The position numbers and the translations under genes were made by a program. The notes below the pieces were generated by a model. That model did no database searches. It was not told the DNA's origin and saw only the letters and a program-made list of their open reading frames with translations. Below are positions 24,514-32,297 of a stretch of 39,622 nucleotides of DNA, piece by piece; within the stretch, counting starts at the first letter, position 1, and each line of letters starts with the position of its first letter. The stretch is from an uncultured Caulobacterales bacterium. Its GTDB lineage: Bacteria; Pseudomonadota; Alphaproteobacteria; Caulobacterales; Caulobacteraceae. The DNA lies in NCBI GenBank assembly GCA_903858185.1, contig CAIOHT010000105.1, positions 1 through 39,622 on the forward strand, written 5' to 3'.

Positions 24514-26622
24514 TTGACGGCATTTGCATGGAAGTTGGCGGTTGGCGCGGTCCTGACGGCGATTCTCGGCGGTGCAGCGGTTGCGCAGTCCGGGTCGATG
24601 CAGGCCGATGGCGCTCCGCAGCTCGTCACCACGCCGCAGATCGCCTACCGCCCTTCCTTGTCTGATTCCGACAGCGCGAATCTGAGCGCCGCCCTGACCG
24701 CCGGCCGCGCCGGCGATGGCGGTCGCGCCCGCCTCGCGATGGATTCCATCCAGGATCCGGTTGCGAAGAAGATCGCCCAATGGGCTCTGATCGATGGCGC
24801 CCCGGATTCGCTGAGCTTCTTCGAGGCCGACGCGGCGCGCCGTGACCTCAACGGCTGGCCACGCGGGGCGAAGCGGCAGGCGACCGCGGAAAAACTGATC
24901 GAGACCTCCGGTATGCCGGCCGATCGGGTCATCGCCTGGTTTGGCGGAACCGAGCCGGAAACCGTGCAGGGCGCCATGGCCCTGGCCGGCGCCTATCGCG
25001 CCGCCGGTCGTGATGAAGAAGCCCGGACGCTGATCCGCCGCTGGTGGCGCGAGGAGCTGTTCGACTCCGCGCCCCAGGCCTCCATGCGCGCGCGGTTCAG
25101 CGCCTACCTGACGCAGGATGACAACCTCGCGCGGGCCGACATGCTGCTCTACGGCCCGCAAGGTCCGGCGGCGCGCGAGATGGTCGCCAGCCTGCCGGAA
25201 TCCTATCGCGCCATCGCCGACGCGCGGATCGCCCTGCGATCCAACTCGGCCAGCGGCAACGAGATGATCGCCTCGATGTCGCACGAGCAGCGGCAGAACC
25301 CCGGGCTGATCTTCGAACAGGCCTCCTACTTCCAGCGCCGCGGCATGACGGTCATGGCGCTGCAACTGGCCCGTGGGTTCAAGGCGGCGCCCAGTCAGGA
25401 TGTCGCCGCGCGCGCCTGGACGACCAGGGATGGCGGCAGACGCCAGATGGTCGGCGCGGCGATCGCCGCCGGAGACTACGCCGGCGCTTACGGCGCGGCC
25501 GCCAACACCGGCCTTACGATCGGACCGGACGCCGCCGAGGCCGAGTTCTATGCAGGCTGGCTCGCGCTCTCAAAGCTCAAGAATCCAATGATGGCGGCCG
25601 ATCATTTCGCCCGCCTCGCGGCGGCCGGCACTTCGCCGATCACCCAGGGCCGCGCGCTCTACTGGCAGGGCCGAGCGGCCGAGGCGATGGGCGACACGGC
25701 CGGGGCCCAGGCCTTCTATCGCCAGGGCGCGCAATACATCACCGTGTTCTATGGCCAGCTGGCCGCCGAGAAGGCCGGCATCAGGGACCTCGTTCTGCCC
25801 CAGGACCCGGTGATCACCCAGGCCGACCGGGCGCGGTTCGAGGGCCGGGAACTGGTTCGCGCCCTGCGACTGCTCTACGAGACCGGCAACCGGGACACCT
25901 TCAAGGTGTTCGCCCTGCACGTGGACGACACCCTGCCGACGGCGGCCGAATGTGCGCTGCTGGTCGACCTGACCCGCAGCTACGGCGATCAGGACACGGC
26001 GATGCGCGCGGTTCGCACGGCCGCCCAGCGCGGCATGGTCCTGCCCGAGCGCGGTTACCCGATTATGATTCTACCGCAGGTCTCGGGCGGCGCGGAGCCT
26101 GCCTTCGTGCACAGCATCTCACGCCAGGAAAGCAATTTCGATCCGCGCGCCAAATCAGCGCCGGGCGCGCGCGGCATGATGCAGCTGATGCCGACAACCG
26201 GGGCGATGGTGGCCCGGCAGCTGGCCGAACCCTACTCGGTCGACCGGCTGTTCGACCCGCAGTTCAACATGCGTCTGGGGTCGCGGTACCTCGGCGACAT
26301 GATCAGCACCTTCAACGGTTCCTACATCATGGCGGCGGCGGCCTATAACGCCGGCCCCGGCCGGCCGGCGGCCTGGGTGAACCTGTGCGGCGATCCTCGC
26401 GGTGGAACGACCGACCCGCTCGACTTCATCGAGTGCATCCCGTTCTCCGAGACCCGCAACTACGTCATGCGGACCGTCGAGACGATGCTGGTCTATCGGG
26501 CGAGACTGAATGGCGGCTCCACCCCGCTGACGCTGTCCAGTGACATCCGGCGCGGCGGCTGGTCGCCGGTGCAGCCGGGACCAGACCCGCGCGCGCCCTA
26601 CCTCCCTGCCGCCGGACGCTGA
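24514..26622 (+). CDS. slt: Soluble lytic murein transglycosylase
   Basis: This periplasmic enzyme cleaves the glycan strands of peptidoglycan with formation of 1,6-anhydro ends. The 702-residue protein starts at TTG 24514, with GGAGA 7 bases upstream, giving a signal peptide MTAFAWKLAVGAVLTAILGG cleaved near AVAQ. A long alpha-helical, TPR-like superhelix (about 40-510) precedes the catalytic domain, where Glu539 in HSISRQESNFDPRAKS is the acid, followed by GARGMMQLMPTTG, LGSRYLGDMI, AAAAYNAGPGRPAAW and ETRNYVMRTVETMLVYR. Domain order matches Slt70. Its 3' end overlaps the convergent ABC ATPase gene by 25 bases. Divergent from dapA, another cell-wall precursor gene. Confidence 0.94.
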   Translation: MTAFAWKLAVGAVLTAILGGAAVAQSGSMQADGAPQLVTTPQIAYRPSLSDSDSANLSAALTAGRAGDGGRARLAMDSIQDPVAKKIAQWALIDGAPDSLSFFEADAARRDLNGWPRGAKRQATAEKLIETSGMPADRVIAWFGGTEPETVQGAMALAGAYRAAGRDEEARTLIRRWWREELFDSAPQASMRARFSAYLTQDDNLARADMLLYGPQGPAAREMVASLPESYRAIADARIALRSNSASGNEMIASMSHEQRQNPGLIFEQASYFQRRGMTVMALQLARGFKAAPSQDVAARAWTTRDGGRRQMVGAAIAAGDYAGAYGAAANTGLTIGPDAAEAEFYAGWLALSKLKNPMMAADHFARLAAAGTSPITQGRALYWQGRAAEAMGDTAGAQAFYRQGAQYITVFYGQLAAEKAGIRDLVLPQDPVITQADRARFEGRELVRALRLLYETGNRDTFKVFALHVDDTLPTAAECALLVDLTRSYGDQDTAMRAVRTAAQRGMVLPERGYPIMILPQVSGGAEPAFVHSISRQESNFDPRAKSAPGARGMMQLMPTTGAMVARQLAEPYSVDRLFDPQFNMRLGSRYLGDMISTFNGSYIMAAAAYNAGPGRPAAWVNLCGDPRGGTTDPLDFIECIPFSETRNYVMRTVETMLVYRARLNGGSTPLTLSSDIRRGGWSPVQPGPDPRAPYLPAAGR

Positions 26623-27377
26623 GCCACACGACGCGCCGCCAGGACCGTCTCGCCGCCCGCCTCGATCAGCGCGCCCTCAAGGCCAAATACGGTCCGCAGG
26701 TTGTCTGGCGACAGGGCCTGCGCCGGCGGCCCATCCGCCTCGACGCGCCCCTGTGACAGCACGACCAGCCGGTCGCAGAACCGCGCGGCCAGCGTCAGAT
26801 CGTGCAGGGTGACGACCACAGCGGCCCCGCGCGCAGCCTCGGCGCGCAACAGCTCAAGGGTCAGGAGCTGGGCATCGGGATCAAGGCCCGCCGCCGGCTC
26901 GTCAGCGACCAGTAGCGGCGCGCGGGTGGCCAGGAGCCTGGCGAGCAGCACCCTCGCCCGTTCCCCGCCGGACATTTCCAGCACGCCCCGGTCCTCGAAA
27001 CCGGCGAGGCCGACCCGCTGCAGGCAGTCGGCGGCGATACCGCTGGCGACGGCCGGCGGCTGGTCAGGCGCGCCGAGTGCGACCAGGGCCAATGACGCCA
27101 GATTCCAGCCGACCCGGCGTTCCTGCGGCAGATAGCCGACCAGACGCGCCCGTTCGATCTCGGAAAGCGCGTTCACCGGCCGCCCGGACAGGCATGCGGT
27201 TCCTGCCCCGCACCGAAGCAGGCCAAGACCCGCGCGCAGCAGGGTGGTCTTGCCCGAGCCGTTGGGCCCGAGCACGCCGACCATCTCCCCGGGCGCAACG
27301 GACAGGCCGGCGCCGTCCAGCGCGAGGCGGCTGCCGAGGCGCACGACCAGCCCTTCGAGCGACCATGACGGCGTCAT
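26598..27377 (-). CDS. ABC importer ATP-binding protein, FecE/BtuD type
   Basis: This 259-residue ATPase powers the importer encoded just upstream. From ATG 27377 it shows Walker A GPNGSGKTT (residues 37-45), the Q-loop near VGYLPQERRVGWN, signature LEMSGGERARVLLARLL, Walker B LLVADEPAAGLD and the switch histidine in VVVTLHDLTLA. The type is that used for iron-siderophore, haem or cobalamin uptake. ATG overlaps the permease stop by 4 bases. A frame running far upstream (to 27752) lies inside the permease and is not coding. The gene's end overlaps the end of slt by 25 bases. Confidence 0.93.
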   Translation of the reverse strand: MTPSWSLEGLVVRLGSRLALDGAGLSVAPGEMVGVLGPNGSGKTTLLRAGLGLLRCGAGTACLSGRPVNALSEIERARLVGYLPQERRVGWNLASLALVALGAPDQPPAVASGIAADCLQRVGLAGFEDRGVLEMSGGERARVLLARLLATRAPLLVADEPAAGLDPDAQLLTLELLRAEAARGAAVVVTLHDLTLAARFCDRLVVLSQGRVEADGPPAQALSPDNLRTVFGLEGALIEAGGETVLAARRVAQRPAAGR

Positions 27378-28360
27378 GACCGCCAGCTCCTCGCCGCCCG
27401 CCAGGCCACCAGCGCGAACAGGGGCGCGCCGAACAGGGCGGTCACTACGCCGAGCTTGAGCTCCTGTTCGGTCGGAATGATGCGCGCGGCCAGATCCGCA
27501 AGGACCAGCAGGATCGCTCCGGCCAGCGCCGACGGCAGCAGGGTTTTCCCCGGATCGTCGCCGCTGAAGCGTCGAACCAGATGGGGCGCCGCCAGGCCGA
27601 CAAAGCCGATGATTCCCGCCGCTGCGACCGAGGCTCCGGCCAGCAACGCCGCTCCGCCGACGGCCGCCGCTCGCAACCTGGCCATCGGCAGACCGGACAG
27701 GGCCGCAGTCTCCTCGCCGAGCGTCAGCATGGTCAGACCGCGCGCGGACCATGCGACCAGCGCAGCGCCCAGCGCCGCGGGGATCGCCGTGGTGAGCAGG
27801 TCCGGCCAGTCGCGATTGGCGACCGAGCCGAGCATCCAGGACAGCACCTCTGCGGTGGTCACGGGTGATGGCGACAGGTTGTAGACCAGCGAACTCAGCG
27901 CGCCAGCGAAGGCGGAGATCGATACGCCCAGCAGGATCAGGGTCTCTGGCTCCCGGAAACGGGCGGCCAGCGCCACGACGAGGGCGCCGGCGACGAGCGC
28001 GCCGAGGAGCGCCGACGCTTCGATCGCGCCAGGGATCGCCGCAAGCCCCAGCGCGATGGCGAGGCCCGCGCCCAGTCCCGCACTCGCCGACACCCCCAGC
28101 ACCCCCGGATCGGCCAGCGGATTGCGCAGCAGCCCCTGCAGCGCCGCCCCCGAAAGTCCCAGCGCCGCGCCGATCAGCGCCGCCATCGCCGCTCGCGGCG
28201 CCCGGATGGTCCAGAGGATCTCGCCGGACGCCGATCCGGGCGTGGTCAGCGCCGTCAGGTAGTCCGCCGCCCGCAGCGGCGTCTCACCGACGAGAACGGC
28301 GATACAGACCGAAGCCAGCAACAGGGCCGCCAACAGCACCAGACCCCGACGCCGGCTCAT
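27374..28360 (-). CDS. ABC importer permease, FecCD/BtuC type
   Basis: The 328-residue protein is a multi-helix (about ten segments) inner-membrane channel of type II ABC importers. Family marks are IRAPRAAMAALIGAALGLSG, AALQGLLRNPLADPGVLGVS, SWMLGSVANRDW, the coupling-helix region and GFVGLAAPHLVRRFSGDDP near residue 255, then LLVLADLAARIIPTEQELKL, GVVTALFGAPLFALV at the end. It starts with a 4-base overlap with the binding-protein gene and ends with a 4-base overlap with the ATPase gene. The substrate class is probably a metal chelate or corrinoid; nothing here decides which. Confidence 0.94.
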   Translation of the reverse strand: MSRRRGLVLLAALLLASVCIAVLVGETPLRAADYLTALTTPGSASGEILWTIRAPRAAMAALIGAALGLSGAALQGLLRNPLADPGVLGVSASAGLGAGLAIALGLAAIPGAIEASALLGALVAGALVVALAARFREPETLILLGVSISAFAGALSSLVYNLSPSPVTTAEVLSWMLGSVANRDWPDLLTTAIPAALGAALVAWSARGLTMLTLGEETAALSGLPMARLRAAAVGGAALLAGASVAAAGIIGFVGLAAPHLVRRFSGDDPGKTLLPSALAGAILLVLADLAARIIPTEQELKLGVVTALFGAPLFALVAWRAARSWRS

Positions 28361-29163
28361 CGGCCCTTCGCCCTGGCCAGAAGCTCGGGGCCGTCAGCGG
28401 CGAACCAGGCCGGGCAGCCGAGGATCGACGACGGCAGCGATGCGACGGTCCGCCCCGCAAGTCGGCGCCGGAGCGTCTGGTGCCGCCCCGGTCCCCAGCG
28501 CTGCATTGCGACGGCGAAGGTGTCGAAGAAGCCGAGCACGAAGGCCCTCGGCGGATCGGTCACAAGCTGCTCGAGCGGGATCGGCTTCCAGGTCGAGCCG
28601 ACGGCCAGGTTGGTCATGCCGGCCGCACGCAGCATGGCATCGACCAGACTCCCGGGTCCGGTCGTGAAGCCACTGGGCGTGAAATAGAGCGCCGGCGAAC
28701 CGCTCCAGGCCCCCCGGGCGCGCGACAGCTTCGCGTCCATCCGCGCGATCATCGCCGCGCCGGCCGCCGGCTGGCCAAGGGCGGCGGATATCTCCCGGAC
28801 ATTGGCCCGGACGCCGTCGAAGTCGCTCGCCTCCCTGATCCGCACCACCCGGACGCCCCGTCGCTCAAGCGCACCCTCCAGCCGGGTGTCGCCGCCCCAG
28901 TAGCGCACGACGATATCGGGCCTGACCGCCAGCACAGCTTCTGTGGTCGCCCGTCGGACCGGCAGCCTCCGGGCTGCGGCGCGCATATAGCTGTCGCGGT
29001 CATCTGCACGCGCAGAGAGGCCGACGATCGAGGCGCGGGGGCTGAGCGCCAGCACATACTGGTCTGCGCAGCTGTCCAGCGACATCACCGTGGGAGTCGC
29101 CAGAGCCGGACCGGCGAACGCCAGCGCCGCCAATACGGCGGTCAGGGCTGGCGTCAGGGTCAC
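28357..29163 (-). CDS. Periplasmic substrate-binding protein of the ABC importer (BtuF/FecB-like)
   Basis: This 268-residue exported protein has a signal peptide (MTLTPALTAVLAALAFAGPA, cleavage near ALA-TPT) and the helical-backbone binding-protein fold: VMSLDSCADQYVLALSPRAS, IVGLSARADDRDSY, AVRPDIVVRYWGGDTRLEGA, a central helix and ALYFTPSGFTTGPGSLVDAM with AAGMTNLA. It has no lipobox, so it is probably free in the periplasm. It resembles BtuF-like cobalamin or haem binders but ligand-specific residues cannot be recognised. GTG start at 29163, 4 bases after the stop of the TetR gene. Confidence 0.88.
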   Translation of the reverse strand: MTLTPALTAVLAALAFAGPALATPTVMSLDSCADQYVLALSPRASIVGLSARADDRDSYMRAAARRLPVRRATTEAVLAVRPDIVVRYWGGDTRLEGALERRGVRVVRIREASDFDGVRANVREISAALGQPAAGAAMIARMDAKLSRARGAWSGSPALYFTPSGFTTGPGSLVDAMLRAAGMTNLAVGSTWKPIPLEQLVTDPPRAFVLGFFDTFAVAMQRWGPGRHQTLRRRLAGRTVASLPSSILGCPAWFAADGPELLARAKGR

Positions 29164-29167
29164 GGTG

Positions 29168-29803
29168 TCAGTCCGTCACGAGACCGTGGAGCAGTCCATC
29201 CAGCATCACGCCGCGGAGCTCCTCGGTCGGCGCCCAGGGGAAACTCGGCTTGGTCAGCAGCAGCGCGACCAGCCCATGGCAGGCGGCCCACATCGACTGG
29301 GCGGCGCTGTCGACAGTGCCGGTCCGCAACCGGCCATTCGCGCTGATCTCGTGAACAGTGCTGAGGAAGACATCGTAGCAGCTGTCGCCTAGCGCCTCGG
29401 TGGCTTCCTGCTTGTCTTCGGAAACCAGCCCGCTCTGGCCACAGAAGACCAGCTGGTAGGCGTTCGGGTTCTCGAGCGCGAAGGTGATGTAGGCGTCGAG
29501 CATCAGCCGGACCCTGGCCACGGCGTCGATCGGACGGGCCGAAATCTCGCTGTTGGACCGAAGAAGCTTGGCGATCGCGCCGTCGCATATCTCCAGCAGG
29601 ATTTCGTCCTTGTCACGGAAGTGCATGTAGAGCGCCGTTGAAGAAACCCCCACTTCGTCGGCGATTTTTCGGATCGTGGCGCCCTGGTAACCCTCGGCCA
29701 GAAAGATACGCTCCGCAGCCTGCAGGATCTCGCCCCGGCGCATGTGGCCGTCGCCCTTGGGCTTACGCGCCGACCGTTGCGGCTTCTTCAAGGTGGTCGT
29801 CAC
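29168..29803 (-). CDS. TetR/AcrR family transcriptional regulator
   Basis: This is a 211-residue regulator with a basic N-terminal tail, the TetR helix-turn-helix at about residues 22-70 (MRRGEILQAAERIFLAEGYQ, ATIRKIADEVGVSSTALYMH, FRDKDEILLEI) and a C-terminal ligand/dimer domain with LMLDAYITFALENPNAYQLV and MWAACHGLVALLL, the latter of the WHG type. GTG start at 29803, with AAAGG 9 bases upstream. It is the first gene of a tight run (4-base gap, then 4-base overlaps) into the importer genes, so it probably controls the importer and itself. The operator is unknown; a candidate lies in the 170-base gap upstream. Confidence 0.92.
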   Translation of the reverse strand: MTTTLKKPQRSARKPKGDGHMRRGEILQAAERIFLAEGYQGATIRKIADEVGVSSTALYMHFRDKDEILLEICDGAIAKLLRSNSEISARPIDAVARVRLMLDAYITFALENPNAYQLVFCGQSGLVSEDKQEATEALGDSCYDVFLSTVHEISANGRLRTGTVDSAAQSMWAACHGLVALLLTKPSFPWAPTEELRGVMLDGLLHGLVTD

Positions 29804-29922
29804 GCGACTCAGCCTTTCCCCAAAACGTTTCCCCGAGTGTCACTAAACGGCAATCACCCAACGCCCGCAAGGCGCCTGTGGGGTCAGACTACCCCTTGGG
29901 TTGCATCTCAAATATTGCCCTC

Positions 29923-29946
29923 TTGACGAGACTTTGCCGTTAGGTC
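29923..29946 (+). promoter_or_regulatory. Candidate sigma-70-type promoter of the glycosyltransferase gene
   Basis: TTGACG (29923-29928) matches the -35 box of alphaproteobacterial housekeeping promoters, and GTTAGGTC (29939-29946) resembles the Caulobacter -10 form GCTANAWC at five of seven informative positions with about 10 bases between. The site lies 28 bases before the ATG at 29974. In the same 170-base gap, CTAAACGGCAA (29843-29853) and TTGCCGTTAG (29934-29943) form a near inverted repeat that could bind the TetR regulator of the divergent operon. Assignment is by inspection only. Confidence 0.35.
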
Positions 29947-29973
29947 TGATTCGGCAAGGGCGGAGGGCGCACA

Positions 29974-31389
29974 ATGGCGCAGGAATTCAGCGAGCTGCGC
30001 AGTCGCCGACCTGGTGGCCTGCTGCCGGGGAGCCTGCTCAGACCACGGCCTCGCCTCGCTGACCCGGCTGATGAAGCCCGGGTCCGCGGTGCGGCCCTGC
30101 CGCCGACGGGCGCTCAACTGGCCGGAGCCGGGCTGGTCGTCATCCTGCTCCTGGCGGCAGTGATCGGCGCCCCGGTCGTCGTTCACCATCTGGCCTTCCT
30201 CCTGTTCCTCGCAGCGGCCGTGACGCGGCTGATCGCCGCCGTGACGCCCGTTCACAATCCGGGATTCGAGCCCCTGCCGGACCCTGCCCTGCCGGCCTAC
30301 ACCATCATCGCGCCGCTCTACCGGGAGGCCGAGATCGCGGCGCAACTGGTCGAGGGACTGTCCGCGCTCGACTATCCACATGACCGGCTGCAGATCATTC
30401 TGGTGCTGGAGAGCGATGATCAGGAGACCCGGGAGGCCCTGACGACGCTGGCGCTGCCGAGCAGCTTCCAGGTGCTGGCCGCCCCGCCCGGCGCTCCCCG
30501 CACCAAGCCACGCGCCTGCAACGTCGCGCTGGAACAGGCGACCGGCGACCTGGTGACCATCTACGACGCCGAGGACCGCCCGGACACGGGACAGCTTCGC
30601 GAAGCCGCGGCGCGGTTCGCGGTGGCTCCGGCGCGACTGGCATGCCTGCAGGCGCCGCTGCGCATCGATCCCGACAGGCGCATCCTGCCGGCGCAGTTCG
30701 CGCTGGAATACGCGACCCAGTTCGAGGTCCTCTTGCCGGCCCTGGCGCGGCTGGGCGCGCCCTTCCCCCTGGGTGGGACCAGCAATCATTTTCGCCTGTC
30801 CGCCCTGCGCGCCGTGGGCGGCTGGGATGCCTGGAACGTCACCGAGGATGCGGATCTCGGTTTCCGGCTCGCGGCCGAGGGCTACACGATGGGCGTCCTG
30901 TCCCGGCCAACATGGGAGCCGGCGCCCGAAACGCTCCACGACTGGATCCCGCAGCGCGCCCGCTGGGTGAAGGGCTATATGCAGACCTTCGGCGTCCACT
31001 CCCGCACACCGCCTCACTGGCGCACCGGCGTCGCGGCGGCGTTTGCAGCCACCCTGGGATCAGCCATTGCCGCAGCCTTCCTGCATGGACCGCTCACGGC
31101 CTGGGTGCTGATGGCGAGTGTGATCGGCCTGGCCCATGACGGCGTGCCATGGGTCAGTGTGCCGGATGCCGCACTGCTGGTGTTCGGCTGGCTCTGCGCG
31201 GCGGTTGCCGGCGCGGTCGGGCTGCGCCGCGCAGGCCTGCCGGTCAGGCTCCGAGACCTGCTGGTTCTGCCGTTGTACTGGCCACTGCATTCGCTCGCCG
31301 CCGCCCATGCGCTGTTCCAGTTGCTCGTCCAGCCGTTCCACTGGGACAAGACCCCGCATACGCCGCGCACTGGACAGGCTGGCGCCTGA
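29974..31389 (+). CDS. Family 2 processive-type glycosyltransferase, membrane
   Basis: This 471-residue enzyme likely builds a beta-linked polysaccharide from nucleotide sugar at the inner membrane. Two N-terminal membrane helices (about 45-90) are followed by the GT2 domain: TIIAPLYREAEI, D148/D149 in LVLESDDQ, Asp198/Asp201 in IYDAEDRPD, the acceptor base D292 in VTEDADLGFRLAAEGY and QRARWVKGYMQTF with Q327, R330 and W331 (the QxxRW motif of processive enzymes). C-terminal membrane helices run from about 350 to the end. It resembles cellulose- or glucan-synthase-like proteins, but there is no BcsB or export partner nearby, so the product is unknown. Start ATG 29974. Confidence 0.88.
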   Translation: MAQEFSELRSRRPGGLLPGSLLRPRPRLADPADEARVRGAALPPTGAQLAGAGLVVILLLAAVIGAPVVVHHLAFLLFLAAAVTRLIAAVTPVHNPGFEPLPDPALPAYTIIAPLYREAEIAAQLVEGLSALDYPHDRLQIILVLESDDQETREALTTLALPSSFQVLAAPPGAPRTKPRACNVALEQATGDLVTIYDAEDRPDTGQLREAAARFAVAPARLACLQAPLRIDPDRRILPAQFALEYATQFEVLLPALARLGAPFPLGGTSNHFRLSALRAVGGWDAWNVTEDADLGFRLAAEGYTMGVLSRPTWEPAPETLHDWIPQRARWVKGYMQTFGVHSRTPPHWRTGVAAAFAATLGSAIAAAFLHGPLTAWVLMASVIGLAHDGVPWVSVPDAALLVFGWLCAAVAGAVGLRRAGLPVRLRDLLVLPLYWPLHSLAAAHALFQLLVQPFHWDKTPHTPRTGQAGA

Positions 31390-31406
31390 ACCGGTATCGC
31401 CCGGAG

Positions 31407-32297
31407 ATGACCGGCCCCCACATCGCCGAAACCCCCGCCCTGATGCGCACCACCGGCTGGGCCGACTACGCACTGGTCGACAGCGGCGGCGGCCGCAAGC
31501 TCGAGCGCTATGGACCCTACCACGTGGTCAGGCCCGAGCCGCAGTGCCTGTGGACGCCGCGCCTGCCCGCCGCCCGGTGGGACAATGCCGACGCGGTGTT
31601 CGACCCGACCGACGAGGACGAGGCCGGCCGCTGGCGCTTCAAGGGCGCGCCCGTCGACAGCTGGGAGCTTGGCTGGGGCGAGGTGAAGTTCCACGGCCGG
31701 TTCACCAATTTCCGCCACCTGGCGTTCTTCCCCGAGCAGGCGGCGAACTGGGAATGGCTCGATGCCCGCCAGCGCGCCGCCGGCCGTCCGCTGAAGATCC
31801 TCAACCTGTTCGGCTACACCGGCGTCGCCAGCCTGGTCGCCGCCGCCGCCGGCTCCCAGGTGACCCATGTGGATGCTTCGAAGCAGTCGGTCAGCCGGGC
31901 CCGCGAGAACGCGACCCTGTCCGGCATCGACAATGTCCGCTGGATCGTCGAGGACGCTCGCCGCTTCGTGCAACGCGAGGACCGGCGCGGCAGCCGCTAT
32001 GACGGCATCATCCTCGACCCGCCGAAATTCGGCCGCGGCCCCGACGGTGAGGTCTGGCGGCTGTTCGAGGATCTGCCGGAGATGGTCAAGCTGTGCGCCG
32101 GCCTGTTGTCGGACGACGCCTCCTTCCTGATCCTCAACGCCTACGCGGCCCGGATTTCTGGCGCCTCGATGGCCGGCCTTGTGGCCGAGGCGACAGCCAG
32201 CCGCGCAGGCCGCATCGACTGGGGCGAACTGGCGCTGGTCGAGGAGTCCGGCGACCGGCAGGTCGGCCTCTCCTTCTTTGCGCGGTGGTCGTCTTGA
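31407..32297 (+). CDS. Class I SAM-dependent methyltransferase, RlmI/RlmK-like (COG1092 type)
   Basis: It is likely an RNA methyltransferase. The 296-residue protein has motif I NLFGYTGVASLVAAAAG, motif II VTHVDASKQSVSRARENA, VRWIVEDARRFVQRE and the catalytic-site motif IILDPPKFGRGPDGEVW. It lacks the PUA domain found at the N-terminus of RlmI (about 400 residues), and instead has TTGWADYALVDSGGGRKLER. ATG 31407 begins 17 bases after the glycosyltransferase stop; the ATG at 31443 is another possible start. Its stop overlaps the TTG start of the next methyltransferase gene, so the two are coupled. The target nucleotide is unknown. Confidence 0.88.
   Translation: MTGPHIAETPALMRTTGWADYALVDSGGGRKLERYGPYHVVRPEPQCLWTPRLPAARWDNADAVFDPTDEDEAGRWRFKGAPVDSWELGWGEVKFHGRFTNFRHLAFFPEQAANWEWLDARQRAAGRPLKILNLFGYTGVASLVAAAAGSQVTHVDASKQSVSRARENATLSGIDNVRWIVEDARRFVQREDRRGSRYDGIILDPPKFGRGPDGEVWRLFEDLPEMVKLCAGLLSDDASFLILNAYAARISGASMAGLVAEATASRAGRIDWGELALVEESGDRQVGLSFFARWSS

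Noticed and set aside
26598-27752. Extension of the ABC ATPase frame into the permease gene
   Set aside because: The residues before MTPSWSLEGL are the wrong frame of the permease; ATG 27377 with the 4-base overlap is the natural start.
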